Below are positions 1-9,653 of a DNA stretch of 64,000 bases, one piece after another (the first letter of the stretch is position 1; each line of letters begins with the position of its first letter). The DNA lies in assembly GCA_029245865.1 (NCBI GenBank), contig JAQWOM010000043.1, positions 172,620 through 236,619 on the forward strand, given 5' to 3'. The notes beneath the pieces were generated by a model. That model searched no databases and was not told where the DNA came from. It saw nothing but the letters and a program-made list of their open reading frames with translations. The DNA comes from Planctomycetota bacterium. GTDB taxonomy: Bacteria; Planctomycetota; B15-G4. Both the position numbers and the translations under genes were made by a program.

Positions 1-2
1 TG

Positions 3-1268
3 TCATCGAGATTCTCTCTGGGTATGAATCGCCCGTTGGTAGACATCATCGACGATGTCCGCATGTGACGCGGGATTCAGCATTTCCTGAGCGGTGGCCG
101 CTCGCCACGTCGCAAGGCGTGAGGGATTCTCTAGAACCTCACGCAAGAGAGCGGCCAATGCACGAGGAGAGGCTGCTGCGACAGAGGTTCCTGCGGGGCC
201 GACGCCTTCCGGCAGAGCACCGCGGTCGGAAGTCACCACCGGCATTCCCAGCGCACGAGCCTCGGCCACCACCAAGCCAAAGGTTTCCTCTGCTCGACTT
301 GGAAACACTGCCAGATCCATCTCGGCGGCTGCTTCACGCAGATCTTCAGTGCGATAAGCCCCCGCGAAAGTCACGTCCAGCCCTTCGGCCAACTTCTGCA
401 ATTCTTCGCCATAAGCCGGGTCCGTTGGCGCCCCAAAGACACGCAAAGAAACCGCCTGGGAAGGTAGCTCGTGCAAGGCTTCCAGCAGGTCATGCACGCC
501 TTTGGCTGGCGCCAGATGCCCCCAGGTGCCGAGCCGCAGTCGACCCTCGACCGGGGAATGCCGAGCTTTGCTGCCGCCGATTCCAGGTGCATGCGGCACA
601 ACTTCTACTTGGCCTGCACGAAACAACCCGCTTTGTTCCCAATGCCTGGCCGCAAGCTGGCTCGGAACAATCGCGGAAGACAGGGCTTCGGCTTCGACGG
701 GTGCGCATGCAGCCTTGTCGCGCAACTCATGCTCGAGTTGTTCGGCACCACCTGAAAAGTCTGGCAGTACGCACTCAAAGCAACGGCGGGATGGCAGTGG
801 GAAGTGACTGGCGCATGACTCTCCATCTGGGCGAGCCAGAAAAAACCGAGCACACACCAGTGTGTAATCGTGCAATGTCGCGACAACAGGAATGCCTGCA
901 GAGCGAATGCGCGAGGCGAGGTCTGATGTCAGGTTCAACGTGTGATGAAGGTGAACCACGGCGGGGTCACACTCTTCCAACAAGCGCAGCACGAGTTCAC
1001 CCATACGAGGCAAGCGCGCATCGACCGAATAGTTCTCCTCGAGACGACGTCGAAGGCGCCAGACGGGAAGATGCCCGACCAACTCCCGACTCACCTCCTC
1101 GGCAGCACCATTCCCTTGTGGACCGGATCCGAGACGGACATCCGAGCCGCTGATCACGAGCGGTTCATCGCCACGTGCCAGTTGAGCCGTGGCAAGAGTC
1201 TCCACGCAAGCTTCTGTTCCACCCCGAAATTCGGGTGGGTAGCTGTGCACAAGGTGCACGACTCTCAC
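3..1268 (-). CDS. Glycosyltransferase family 4 (GT-B)
   Basis: N-term HLVHSYPPEFRGGTEACVETLA; C-term PSRAEETFGLVVAEARALGMPVVTSDRGALPEGV typical of GT4. Confidence 0.9.
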   Translation of the reverse strand: MRVVHLVHSYPPEFRGGTEACVETLATAQLARGDEPLVISGSDVRLGSGPQGNGAAEEVSRELVGHLPVWRLRRRLEENYSVDARLPRMGELVLRLLEECDPAVVHLHHTLNLTSDLASRIRSAGIPVVATLHDYTLVCARFFLARPDGESCASHFPLPSRRCFECVLPDFSGGAEQLEHELRDKAACAPVEAEALSSAIVPSQLAARHWEQSGLFRAGQVEVVPHAPGIGGSKARHSPVEGRLRLGTWGHLAPAKGVHDLLEALHELPSQAVSLRVFGAPTDPAYGEELQKLAEGLDVTFAGAYRTEDLREAAAEMDLAVFPSRAEETFGLVVAEARALGMPVVTSDRGALPEGVGPAGTSVAAASPRALAALLREVLENPSRLATWRAATAQEMLNPASHADIVDDVYQRAIHTQRESR

Positions 1269-1981
1269 AACACCTCCAGAAAGGCCTCCGCCCGATGCGC
1301 CCCCTCAGATCCTGCCCCCGGCAGCAGAACTGCACGATAGCGGTTCATGCCCTCCGTCGCCCCGAGGATGTCAGAGTGCTTGAGTTGACTCGCATAGCAA
1401 GCAATGGCCTGGCGCTTGGCCTCGTAAACAGACGTCACATCGACCAGCAAGGTCGGTACGAGAGGCGACCACACCTCGTAACCGAGCAGCGGAACGCCTC
1501 TTCCCACTTCGCGGTGGGTCTCTCGCGCAGCAAGGCCAATGAAGTGATGGTCGCTGTGCGTCTCCTGAATGTGCGGTGCATAAACGACATCCGGACGGAT
1601 ACGTTCGTACTCCGACTTCAAACGGCTTACGACATGTTCCATGTCTTGAGAGGTCACAACACAACTGTCCGGGAATTCCCAGAAGACCGTCTCGGCAAGA
1701 CCGAGCACTTCAGCAGCATTCCGCGCCTCTGCCTGCCGCATTCCGACGTACTCTTCGGGAGAGTGAGTGCTGCCGGGATCGCCATGAATCCCCGTCGTAA
1801 CGAAGATCACATGAACCGAATCGCCGGCCCGGCCATGCAGAGCGAGAGTCCCACCCAAACCGACGGTTTCGTCGTCGGGGTGAGGTGCAAGCACCAAAAC
1901 CGTCCCACGAGCCGGCGGCTCGGATGTCGTCCGAGGAAGCTGCGGTGGATCTAAAGCGAAAGGTGTCTTTTCGGAATCCAA
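1265..1981 (-). CDS. PIG-L/LmbE-family deacetylase
   Basis: VLAPHPDDETVGLGGTLALH motif, HSDHHFIG; 4-nt overlap with the downstream GT4. Confidence 0.92.
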   Translation of the reverse strand: MDSEKTPFALDPPQLPRTTSEPPARGTVLVLAPHPDDETVGLGGTLALHGRAGDSVHVIFVTTGIHGDPGSTHSPEEYVGMRQAEARNAAEVLGLAETVFWEFPDSCVVTSQDMEHVVSRLKSEYERIRPDVVYAPHIQETHSDHHFIGLAARETHREVGRGVPLLGYEVWSPLVPTLLVDVTSVYEAKRQAIACYASQLKHSDILGATEGMNRYRAVLLPGAGSEGAHRAEAFLEVL

Positions 1982-3199
1982 CTACTCTTCGACTTTCTCA
2001 ATGCGCAACAACTTGCCGAGCAACGGAGCGATGAGGAAAACCACTGCGGAGAACAAGGCCCCCATCTTGGCTTGGCCCATGAGCCCCTCCTGCTGGTAGG
2101 CCACGCCGGAAACGAACAGCGCCACGGTCAATCCCAACCCAGCAATCAGCCCGGCAAGAACCAGCGCACGCACGTCCATGCCGGTCGGCAGCGAGAAGCC
2201 AGCCTTGTGTCCCATCCACGACATCAGCGCGATTCCCAGAGTCTTTCCGACCACCAGTGACAGGAGGATGATCCAGGTGAGGCCTCCCATGTTCGCAAAG
2301 GCCACCCCCGCATTGGCAAAGGCGAACAGAAACAGTCCCCAATCCACGAAAGTCTTGAAGAAATGCTCAAAAGCTTCCAGGGGACTCGAATTGTGATGCA
2401 TGGCGGCCGTCGCCGCCACGTCCTGCTCTTCGGTGACCAGCCCCATCTGCACGCGACGAGCCGGCAAGAAGGGCACGATGAAGACCAGCGCCAGTGCAGG
2501 ATGGAGGTGGGCTGTGATCAGTCCAAACCAGCTCAAGCCTCCTCCAATCAATACGTACGGCACCCAGCTCTGAACCGAGAAGCGCCGCAACAGCAGAGCG
2601 ACCAACATGCCTCCCACGGTGAAAAGAAGCATGACAGGTGCCACCGGATGCGCCGGGTCTGGATAAGCCACGGCGATGATCCCCAGCCCGATGGCATCAT
2701 CAGCAACCGCCAACAGCAGCAAGAAATTGACGGCCGGGTGCTTCGACCCGAAGACCATTCGGGCCAGCAACCACGCGAGCGCAATATCTGTCGCGGTCGG
2801 CACACCCCATCCATTCGCGACCGCTGCATAGTCGTGCGCCCCTCCATAAATCCAGTTGGTCAAGAGGAAGAACACGCCAATCGGACCGATCACTCCTCCG
2901 AGCGTTCCAAGCAAGGGGTTGACGGCTTGAGACGGAGGGTTCAGCGACCCTCCAGGCAGAAGCGCATCGGTGATTTCTTTCGCTGCAATGCCAAAGAACA
3001 ACACCATGAAGAGGTCATTGACCAGAAACTCGAGGGACACCGAGTGCCCCAGTATCTTGGCACTGATCAACTCACTCGTCACAAGTGTGCTGTAGAGCTC
3101 CGGAAAAGCGTTCGCCATCCAGAGAGCGACGAGTACGCCCGCAATCAGAGGAATCGAATATGCCTGAATCTTGGCGAGAAGGCCCTTCTTAGCGCTCAC
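1982..3199 (-). CDS. nhaA: Na+/H+ antiporter NhaA
   Basis: NhaA-like sequence (NDLFMVLFFGIAAKEITDALLPGG, GGVIGPIGVFFLLTN, GWGVPTATDIALAW). Start re-assigned to GTG at 3199, just after the upstream stop. Confidence 0.92.
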   Translation of the reverse strand: MSAKKGLLAKIQAYSIPLIAGVLVALWMANAFPELYSTLVTSELISAKILGHSVSLEFLVNDLFMVLFFGIAAKEITDALLPGGSLNPPSQAVNPLLGTLGGVIGPIGVFFLLTNWIYGGAHDYAAVANGWGVPTATDIALAWLLARMVFGSKHPAVNFLLLLAVADDAIGLGIIAVAYPDPAHPVAPVMLLFTVGGMLVALLLRRFSVQSWVPYVLIGGGLSWFGLITAHLHPALALVFIVPFLPARRVQMGLVTEEQDVAATAAMHHNSSPLEAFEHFFKTFVDWGLFLFAFANAGVAFANMGGLTWIILLSLVVGKTLGIALMSWMGHKAGFSLPTGMDVRALVLAGLIAGLGLTVALFVSGVAYQQEGLMGQAKMGALFSAVVFLIAPLLGKLLRIEKVEE

Positions 3200-3212
3200 A
3201 ACAACTCCATCA

Positions 3213-4232
3213 TCAGTAGATGTCCGAATCGCCCATGGTGAAGAACCAGCGAGACTTCGACCAGTCGAGATCGAAATCTCTCGCGTAGACCATGATGCAA
3301 AGATTGAAGGGACTTTCCTCCGGCACGAAACCAAAACGCCTCAGCGTCGCAAGCTGCGGCATATTGGGCGTCACCCAGGTTTCCAGGCGCGCTCCACCCT
3401 CCGCCAGCGTGATCTTGCCCACTTCGGCGAGAACCGCAGCCATCATCTCCTCGTCGGCACCAGGGCCAATCCAGTCCATGAGCGGCACCAGAGGCTGACC
3501 GAACCAGCCCAAACTGAAGATCAGTGCCCCGACCAGAACCCCGTCCCGCTTCGCCAGCAACAGTCGATAGCGCACATCTGGCCAGTCACGGTAGCGCCAG
3601 GCCAGATAGGTCGAATCCCTCCACAGCCCCAACGGGACCTCATCCAGGTGCTTCAGAAACAACTGGCCAACCTCATCCAAGCAGGTCCAGTCGTCTTCCG
3701 TCACCGTCACCTGGCCGGCCTCTTTCTGGAGGCCTTCTACCCACGCTTCATCGATTTGCATGACCTGCGTGGGCATGGGGCAATGCACCGGCTTGTAGCC
3801 AAGAATCCGCGTGCCGGCACCGAAGGCCTGGTTGTTGGGAAGGCCGTAGGCGTATTCGTTCCCGCGATCTCCTTCTGGCCGACAGAACTCTTTGAGGTAC
3901 CGGCGCCCCAAGGTCACGAAAACACTGGTCTTGCTGAGTGCGCCACGCCATGCGCGACCGACCACCGTATCAACAGCCTGCGCACAGCGGCGCTTCTCGC
4001 CTCGTACCGAACAGTGCATTTCCATGGCAGAGTAGTTGCCGATGATTTCGCCTTGTGCATCTGTAGCCACAAGAACTTGATAGCCCATCGGGTTGTCGAT
4101 GTATCGGTGCCGCCAAGTGGCCATCGTTCGCGGGACATAGTCGGGGTCGTCCCCCTGAACCACACGGTTGAACAGGGCGAGAATGCCCTCTTCATCACCC
4201 GGCTGATAGCGGCGCACTTCGAACGGTTCCAT
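3213..4232 (-). CDS. GNAT-family acetyltransferase (paralogue 1)
   Basis: MEPFEVRRYQPGDEEGILALFNRV GNAT N-term; C-term WFFTMGDSDIY. ATG overlaps the upstream stop by 1 nt (TGATG). Confidence 0.8.
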   Translation of the reverse strand: MEPFEVRRYQPGDEEGILALFNRVVQGDDPDYVPRTMATWRHRYIDNPMGYQVLVATDAQGEIIGNYSAMEMHCSVRGEKRRCAQAVDTVVGRAWRGALSKTSVFVTLGRRYLKEFCRPEGDRGNEYAYGLPNNQAFGAGTRILGYKPVHCPMPTQVMQIDEAWVEGLQKEAGQVTVTEDDWTCLDEVGQLFLKHLDEVPLGLWRDSTYLAWRYRDWPDVRYRLLLAKRDGVLVGALIFSLGWFGQPLVPLMDWIGPGADEEMMAAVLAEVGKITLAEGGARLETWVTPNMPQLATLRRFGFVPEESPFNLCIMVYARDFDLDWSKSRWFFTMGDSDIY

Positions 4233-5281
4233 CAGTAGATGTCCGTATCGCCCATGGTCAGGTGCCAGTTTTTCTGCACCCACGAAATGTCGTAGTCCTG
4301 AGAGAAGAGCACCATGCAAAGGTTGAATTGGGTGTTCTCCTGCGCCAGGCCCAGTTCGCGCAAACAGTCGATGTGGGGCATGGCGGGAGTGAGCCACGTT
4401 TCGAGGCGTGCGTGCTCACGTTCCCAGGCAACCGCCGCAACCTTGGACAGCAGGGCGGCCATGGTCTGCTCGTCGGACCCCGAGCCGAACCAGTCCAGAA
4501 CAGCGACCACAGGTCGCTTTTCCCAGGGGACGCCCACTCTGAAGAACACGGCGCCACAGGGCTCTCCCTCTCCACCTCCTTCAGTTCCGCCACCTCGCCG
4601 AGCGATGATCAGCCCATAGGGTTGCTCCGGCCAGTCACGGTAGCGCCATGCCAGGTAAGGCAGGTCACGGACATTCCCCAGGCTCATGTCTCCGGCGTGA
4701 CGCGCCGCAAGTTCCGCAACGACCTCTAGCTGAGTCCAGTCCGCTTCCTTGGCCACGACATCACCAGCACGTGCCGCCAATTCCGATGACCAGCCCTCGT
4801 CGAAATCTCGAACTTGCCGCGGCAAGGGGCAGTGCACCGGTGTGTAGCCGAGAAGCCGAACACCCAGCGGGTAATGGTTCTCATTAGGCAGCCCGTAGAT
4901 GAAGTCGTTAAAAGTCGGCTGACTGATGTCGCAATAGGTTCGTTGGTACTCGTGAGCGATGGTGATGAACAAGCTGTTCTTGCGCAGTGAACGACGCCAA
5001 GCGATGTCGACGCAGCTATCCACGACCTGGCTTGCGACACGCTCCTCGCCTTTCACGTGAATCTTCACCGGGCACGACGAATAGTTCGCGACGATGTTGC
5101 CGTCGAGATCTGTTCCGACCAGCGTCTTGTGCCCACACGGGTTCCGTTCGTAGGTGTGCCGCCATGCATCCATATCACGAGGCGTGAAGTCAGGGTTGTC
5201 TGCACTGAAGACGCGATTAAAAAGATTCAGAATCTGTTCTTCATCGCCGGCCTCGTAGGGGCGGATTTTGAAACCACTCAT
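4232..5281 (-). CDS. GNAT-family acetyltransferase (paralogue 2)
   Basis: MSGFKIRPYEAGDEEQILNLFNRVFSADNPDF; C-term WHLTMGDTDIY; clear paralogue of the adjacent gene. Confidence 0.8.
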   Translation of the reverse strand: MSGFKIRPYEAGDEEQILNLFNRVFSADNPDFTPRDMDAWRHTYERNPCGHKTLVGTDLDGNIVANYSSCPVKIHVKGEERVASQVVDSCVDIAWRRSLRKNSLFITIAHEYQRTYCDISQPTFNDFIYGLPNENHYPLGVRLLGYTPVHCPLPRQVRDFDEGWSSELAARAGDVVAKEADWTQLEVVAELAARHAGDMSLGNVRDLPYLAWRYRDWPEQPYGLIIARRGGGTEGGGEGEPCGAVFFRVGVPWEKRPVVAVLDWFGSGSDEQTMAALLSKVAAVAWEREHARLETWLTPAMPHIDCLRELGLAQENTQFNLCMVLFSQDYDISWVQKNWHLTMGDTDIY

Positions 5282-6201
5282 GCAGCCACCACTTTCCGCA
5301 CGGCATCCCACATCTCACGCTTCGCCTGCTGCGGAGCTTTCTCCCGCACCAAGCGACGCCATTCCTGCACTCCGCGCACAACGGTCATCGACTTGGCCAC
5401 AAGACTTCCGCGCCAACCGAAGTGTTTCCGGTAGTACGCCAGTCGGTTCACGTGCCACAACTGCCCGAAGTTGGGTATCTGAGAAGTGCTTTTCCCCTCG
5501 TGGTGGAGAATCGCAACTTCAGCGACATACGCGATCTTCCAGCCCTCGCCTTTCAACCGCTTGCAGAGATCCACGTCGTTAAAGAACAGCCAAAGAGCGG
5601 GATCAAAACCGTACAGCTTGTCCCAGAGTTCCTTGCGGATGAGAAATGCCGCTCCAGGCGGCTGGTCGACATCTCGGCTCGTGGTGTGATCGAAGCCGGC
5701 CATCATGTACCGAGGAATGACCTTGTTCCCCGGAAACCATTTGTCGAAACACGTGTCGTAGAAGACCGCCGTCCAAAGATCCGGAAAGGTCTTACACGAC
5801 CGCTGAATGGCACCGTCTTCACAGACCAATCGAGGTGCACACGCCCCATGCTCCGGGTGAGTTTCAAGAAAGTTGACCAGAAAGGGCAGCACACCTGGGC
5901 CCACGGCTGTATCCGAGTTAAGCAACAGCAGATAGCGCCCGGAGGCATGCGCCGCACCGAGATTGTTTCCAACCGCGTAGCCATCGTTCCGCTCATGGCG
6001 CACCAGCGTGATCCAGGGAAAGCGGGCAGCCACCATGTCTGCACTGCCATCAGAGGAACCATTGTCGAGAACGATCACCTCGAGACTCTGCTCGTCTCGA
6101 AGTGGCTTGAGTGAGTTCAAACAAGCACGCAGCAGTCCCTTGGTGTTCCAGCTCAACACCACGACGGAAAGGGTCGGCCGATCGCCTGAGCCGTCCGTCA
6201 T
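5278..6201 (-). CDS. Glycosyltransferase family 2
   Basis: LSVVVLSWNTKGLLRACLNSL, VIVLDNGSSDGSADMV, LLLNSDTAVGPG. Confidence 0.92.
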   Translation of the reverse strand: MTDGSGDRPTLSVVVLSWNTKGLLRACLNSLKPLRDEQSLEVIVLDNGSSDGSADMVAARFPWITLVRHERNDGYAVGNNLGAAHASGRYLLLLNSDTAVGPGVLPFLVNFLETHPEHGACAPRLVCEDGAIQRSCKTFPDLWTAVFYDTCFDKWFPGNKVIPRYMMAGFDHTTSRDVDQPPGAAFLIRKELWDKLYGFDPALWLFFNDVDLCKRLKGEGWKIAYVAEVAILHHEGKSTSQIPNFGQLWHVNRLAYYRKHFGWRGSLVAKSMTVVRGVQEWRRLVREKAPQQAKREMWDAVRKVVAA

Positions 6202-7388
6202 GCGTGGACGATCTCAGCAGCTGCGGACTCAGCAGTGACGGGAGTCGGCGCCCCGAGCTTCTCCATACACACCACGCGCAAAACCTTCAGTGAGCGCCGC
6301 TCGAGAAAACGAACGTAGTATTTTGCTTCGACCAGGCCGTCCCACACGACATCTGGAATCTGAAAGCGGCGTGTCACATCCAGCCGCCCCGCGGCGAACA
6401 CGAAGCCAGGGTCCACGGCCAGTTCGGCCACATAGCCCCCTGTCCCGGGCACATCGAGCGTAGGCGGCGCCTCGCAGGCACCGAGGTCGTCGATCTCGGA
6501 AAACTCGTGTCCGCGCCCAGACCGCGCCGACGTGAAAGAAAGCAGAAGATGCGCGAACCAGTAGCCCAAAGCACCGTAGCGCGCCCGATAGAAAAGGCGG
6601 CGAGAGACCTCGTAGCGCGACATGGCTGCCTCTGGATCCTGCCCCGCACTGCGATTGAAGAAGTGCGTCAGTTCGGCCTGCGGACAAAGATCTGTGGTGA
6701 AGCCTCGGCGATGGAGGCGTAAGCACAGATCTGCATCTTCAAAGTAGAACGGATAACGAGTGTCGAAAGGTCCCAACTCGTTGGCCAGATCACGCAGCAT
6801 CAAGAAGCTGGCCCCGGAGACCTGAGACACGGGGACGCCCGTCGTTGCCGTCCACTGCTCGATCGCCCGGCGCGTCCGGCCTCGGGCATGGCATTCACCT
6901 GCACAAGACGAGGCACGCGCCATGGTTTCCGAGAGCAAGCTCCACAACGACGGCTTCTCGTTCGGAGGCAGTTGAAAGAAACGGTGGCTGTCCAAGAAAC
7001 TCTTGGGTCCCACGAGTCCGCAATGCGGATGCGCCTCCATGTGCTCAATCATGCGAGTCAACATGCCGCGAAACAGCATCACATCAGGGTTGCTGACCAG
7101 AACGTATTGACCCCTCGCATGCTCGCAAGCGAGGTTCATTCCAGACGCATAGCCCGAGTTCTGCTTCGAACGGATAACCGTGACATCCTCGTCGGCCTCC
7201 AGGGCCGCAAGGTGCTCTTCTTCTTCTGGACCCGAAGCATTGTCGAGCACAACGAAATCAAGACCTTGGCCTGCGGCGTGCTCAGGCAATCGCTGTCGTC
7301 GCACGTTGTCCACGAGGCCGCGGGTCATGGCACCCGAGCGCCAGTTGACCACCAGGACAGTGATGAGCGGCGTGTCGATCTCAGTCAT
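6198..7388 (-). CDS. Glycosyltransferase family 2
   Basis: LITVLVVNWRSGAMTRGLV, DFVVLDNASG, VLVSNPDVMLF; start re-assigned to MTEIDTPL. Confidence 0.9.
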   Translation of the reverse strand: MTEIDTPLITVLVVNWRSGAMTRGLVDNVRRQRLPEHAAGQGLDFVVLDNASGPEEEEHLAALEADEDVTVIRSKQNSGYASGMNLACEHARGQYVLVSNPDVMLFRGMLTRMIEHMEAHPHCGLVGPKSFLDSHRFFQLPPNEKPSLWSLLSETMARASSCAGECHARGRTRRAIEQWTATTGVPVSQVSGASFLMLRDLANELGPFDTRYPFYFEDADLCLRLHRRGFTTDLCPQAELTHFFNRSAGQDPEAAMSRYEVSRRLFYRARYGALGYWFAHLLLSFTSARSGRGHEFSEIDDLGACEAPPTLDVPGTGGYVAELAVDPGFVFAAGRLDVTRRFQIPDVVWDGLVEAKYYVRFLERRSLKVLRVVCMEKLGAPTPVTAESAAAEIVHA

Positions 7389-8614
7389 GCTGTGGGTTCC
7401 AGGGATTCGACGGTGAACTCGCAATCGCAAGCCACCATTCCGGGGATGTTTTCGGGGTTGAGGACCAGCAAGGGGCGATCAACAGAGCGAGTGTCGTACG
7501 CGTGAACGAACGTCTCGTCGATGAGATACCCCATCACGTTGAACTCGCCGCTCACCAGCGGGATGTTAGGAAGCTTGGCGCGACAGCGGTAGCGACCGCT
7601 TTTATGGACCGCCTGCATGCCATCCAGATGCGAAAAAACCGAGATCACAAGCACATTGTCATTGCGAAAAACGCCAACACCGACGTGAACAATTTGCCGG
7701 TCATTGAAGAGTTCGAACTCCATCTCCACAACCACATCCACGCCTGGCACGATGGCATCAACGATTTCTGTCTCAACGCCATCATCGACGCGCAGCAAGC
7801 GTATGTCTTCCAACTGCGGGCGCCCTTCACCTTCCACCATATCGCGCCCCATACTGAGTGCGCTTTCGTCGGCTGACAGCGCCCGTTCGTAGTTTGCGTA
7901 GGCGATCGTCACGTCCTGCGGCGAGCCTTGCATCTCGACTTTCCCGTCCTTGATCCAGACCACTTCATCGCAGATCTGGCGCACGTCATAGAGCGAATGA
8001 CTGCAGAAGAGAATTGACTTACCTGCATTGCGGAAGTTGAAGATCCGGTCGACGCACTTCTTCTGAAAGTACAGGTCCCCGACAGCAAGAATTTCATCGA
8101 TAATCAAAACTTCAGGATCGATGGCCGTCGCCACGGCAAAGCCCAAACGCATGACCATGCCAGAACTGTAGGTTCGCACAGGCTTGTTGATGTAGTCGCC
8201 CAGTTCTGCGAACGCGATAATTTCGTCGACCTTAGCCGTCACTTCCTTCAACGAGAAACCCAGCACCTGGGCAGAGAGGAAGATGTTCGCGCGGCCATCA
8301 AACTCGCTATGAAATCCAGTGCCCAGTTCGAGCAAGCTCGCAACCGAGCCCTTCACTTCAGCGGTGCCGCTCGTCGCCATCGAAGTTCCGGCGAGCACCT
8401 TCAGAAGGGTCGATTTGCCTGCTCCATTCTCACCGATCACACCCAGAGCTTTGCCGCGCGGCAATTCGAAACTCACTCCATCGAGTGCACGGTGCACCGA
8501 GTGGAATTTCTTGCGCCCGAAAGACAGCGACTCCTTGAGACGGTCGAAAGAGCTCGAATACATTCGATACTCCTTGACCAAGTCTTTGACGATGACAGCA
8601 GCGTCCGACATCAC
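7385..8614 (-). CDS. wzt: Polysaccharide ABC transporter ATP-binding protein (Wzt/TagH-like) with Wzt-type C-terminal domain
   Basis: GENGAGKSTLLKVLAG Walker A, YSSGMVMRLGFAVA signature, IDEILAVGD Walker B, roughly 150-aa C-terminal extension. Confidence 0.9.
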   Translation of the reverse strand: MMSDAAVIVKDLVKEYRMYSSSFDRLKESLSFGRKKFHSVHRALDGVSFELPRGKALGVIGENGAGKSTLLKVLAGTSMATSGTAEVKGSVASLLELGTGFHSEFDGRANIFLSAQVLGFSLKEVTAKVDEIIAFAELGDYINKPVRTYSSGMVMRLGFAVATAIDPEVLIIDEILAVGDLYFQKKCVDRIFNFRNAGKSILFCSHSLYDVRQICDEVVWIKDGKVEMQGSPQDVTIAYANYERALSADESALSMGRDMVEGEGRPQLEDIRLLRVDDGVETEIVDAIVPGVDVVVEMEFELFNDRQIVHVGVGVFRNDNVLVISVFSHLDGMQAVHKSGRYRCRAKLPNIPLVSGEFNVMGYLIDETFVHAYDTRSVDRPLLVLNPENIPGMVACDCEFTVESLEPTA

Positions 8615-9582
8615 ACCTCGTCCGAGAACCGGCCCTTGCAGCGCAGGAAGAACGCGTAGCCGAGGAATTGTACGACGACTGCAAGAAGCCCGAATCGCAG
8701 CAACTTGCCCACGTCGAAGGGCACCTTTCCATAGGTCCAGATGGATCGATGCAAGCTGAGCACCGTCGCCATCGGGTTGACCTGCATGATGTCGTTGATG
8801 CGATTCACGTCGTGCGCAGCGGCACGATCGTTCTCCAGAGTACTCGCGGCCTCCGCCAACAGTGCGGGCGAGGCCAGGGGGTCCTTTTCAAGAGCAACCA
8901 TCGTTGCCTGCCCAACCTCGACCTTCTTCCCTGCCTGAGTGGCCACGGCATTCAGGTCGTAGAACACCGGGGTGGTGAACATCCAAAAGATCACGACGAC
9001 AGGCACAAGCTGCATGACATCACGAACAAAGATGTTTGCCGCTGAGAGGAACATCGACAATCCGCTGATGAACAAAAACTGCACAACAAGAATGGCGGGC
9101 AACCACACCAAGGCAATGGGGAGCGAACCATTGACGATCCACTCCATCGCGACCAGTAATGCGTAGCCAATCAACAAATACACGTGGTTGACCACCACGG
9201 TGTATACAGGGAGGAGTTCGCTAGGAAACGCGATCTTCTTGACGAGATTCGCGTTTTCGAGAACAACGCCAGAACCACGCGACAAGCTCTCCGCCAGCAC
9301 TGTCCAGGGCAGGATGCCCGTGATCAGATAAAAAGTGGAGCGCCAACCCTCTCCATCAGGTCCATGCGGTGCCAGCTCATCGCTGAAACCGATTTTCAGG
9401 ATGCGAGCGAACACCAGGTAGTAGATGGCAAAGAGAACAGCGGGCTGGACCACGGGCCAGACGCGCCCCAGGGTTGAGCCCTCGATCCGCGCCCGCAGCT
9501 CACGGCGTACGAACGCCATCAGCAACTCGTGGTGCCTCATGACCACGAGCGGCAAGCGGAAAGCTGCACGGAATGGATGCAT
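8611..9582 (-). CDS. wzm: Polysaccharide ABC-2 permease (Wzm-like)
   Basis: MRHHELLMAFVRRELRARIEGSTLGRVWPVVQPAVLFAIYYLVFARIL; overlaps wzt by 4 nt; start re-assigned to MHPFRAAF. Confidence 0.9.
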   Translation of the reverse strand: MHPFRAAFRLPLVVMRHHELLMAFVRRELRARIEGSTLGRVWPVVQPAVLFAIYYLVFARILKIGFSDELAPHGPDGEGWRSTFYLITGILPWTVLAESLSRGSGVVLENANLVKKIAFPSELLPVYTVVVNHVYLLIGYALLVAMEWIVNGSLPIALVWLPAILVVQFLFISGLSMFLSAANIFVRDVMQLVPVVVIFWMFTTPVFYDLNAVATQAGKKVEVGQATMVALEKDPLASPALLAEAASTLENDRAAAHDVNRINDIMQVNPMATVLSLHRSIWTYGKVPFDVGKLLRFGLLAVVVQFLGYAFFLRCKGRFSDEV

Positions 9583-9653
9583 CGGACTCTCGTGGACTGA
9601 ACCGACAAAGAAGTGCGCGGAGCACCTCATCATACCCCCGCGACTGCTCGCGA

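Noticed and set aside
65-1153. 362-aa plus-strand ORF opposite the GT4 gene
   Set aside because: GC-rich shadow ORF: Arg/Pro/His-rich translation with no domain-like pattern, fully antisense to a convincing GT4.
2363-3241. 292-aa plus-strand ORF opposite nhaA
   Set aside because: Antisense shadow; the nhaA frame is unambiguous.
3171-4238. 355-aa plus-strand ORF opposite GNAT paralogue 1
   Set aside because: Antisense shadow of a gene with clear GNAT motifs; no recognisable protein features.
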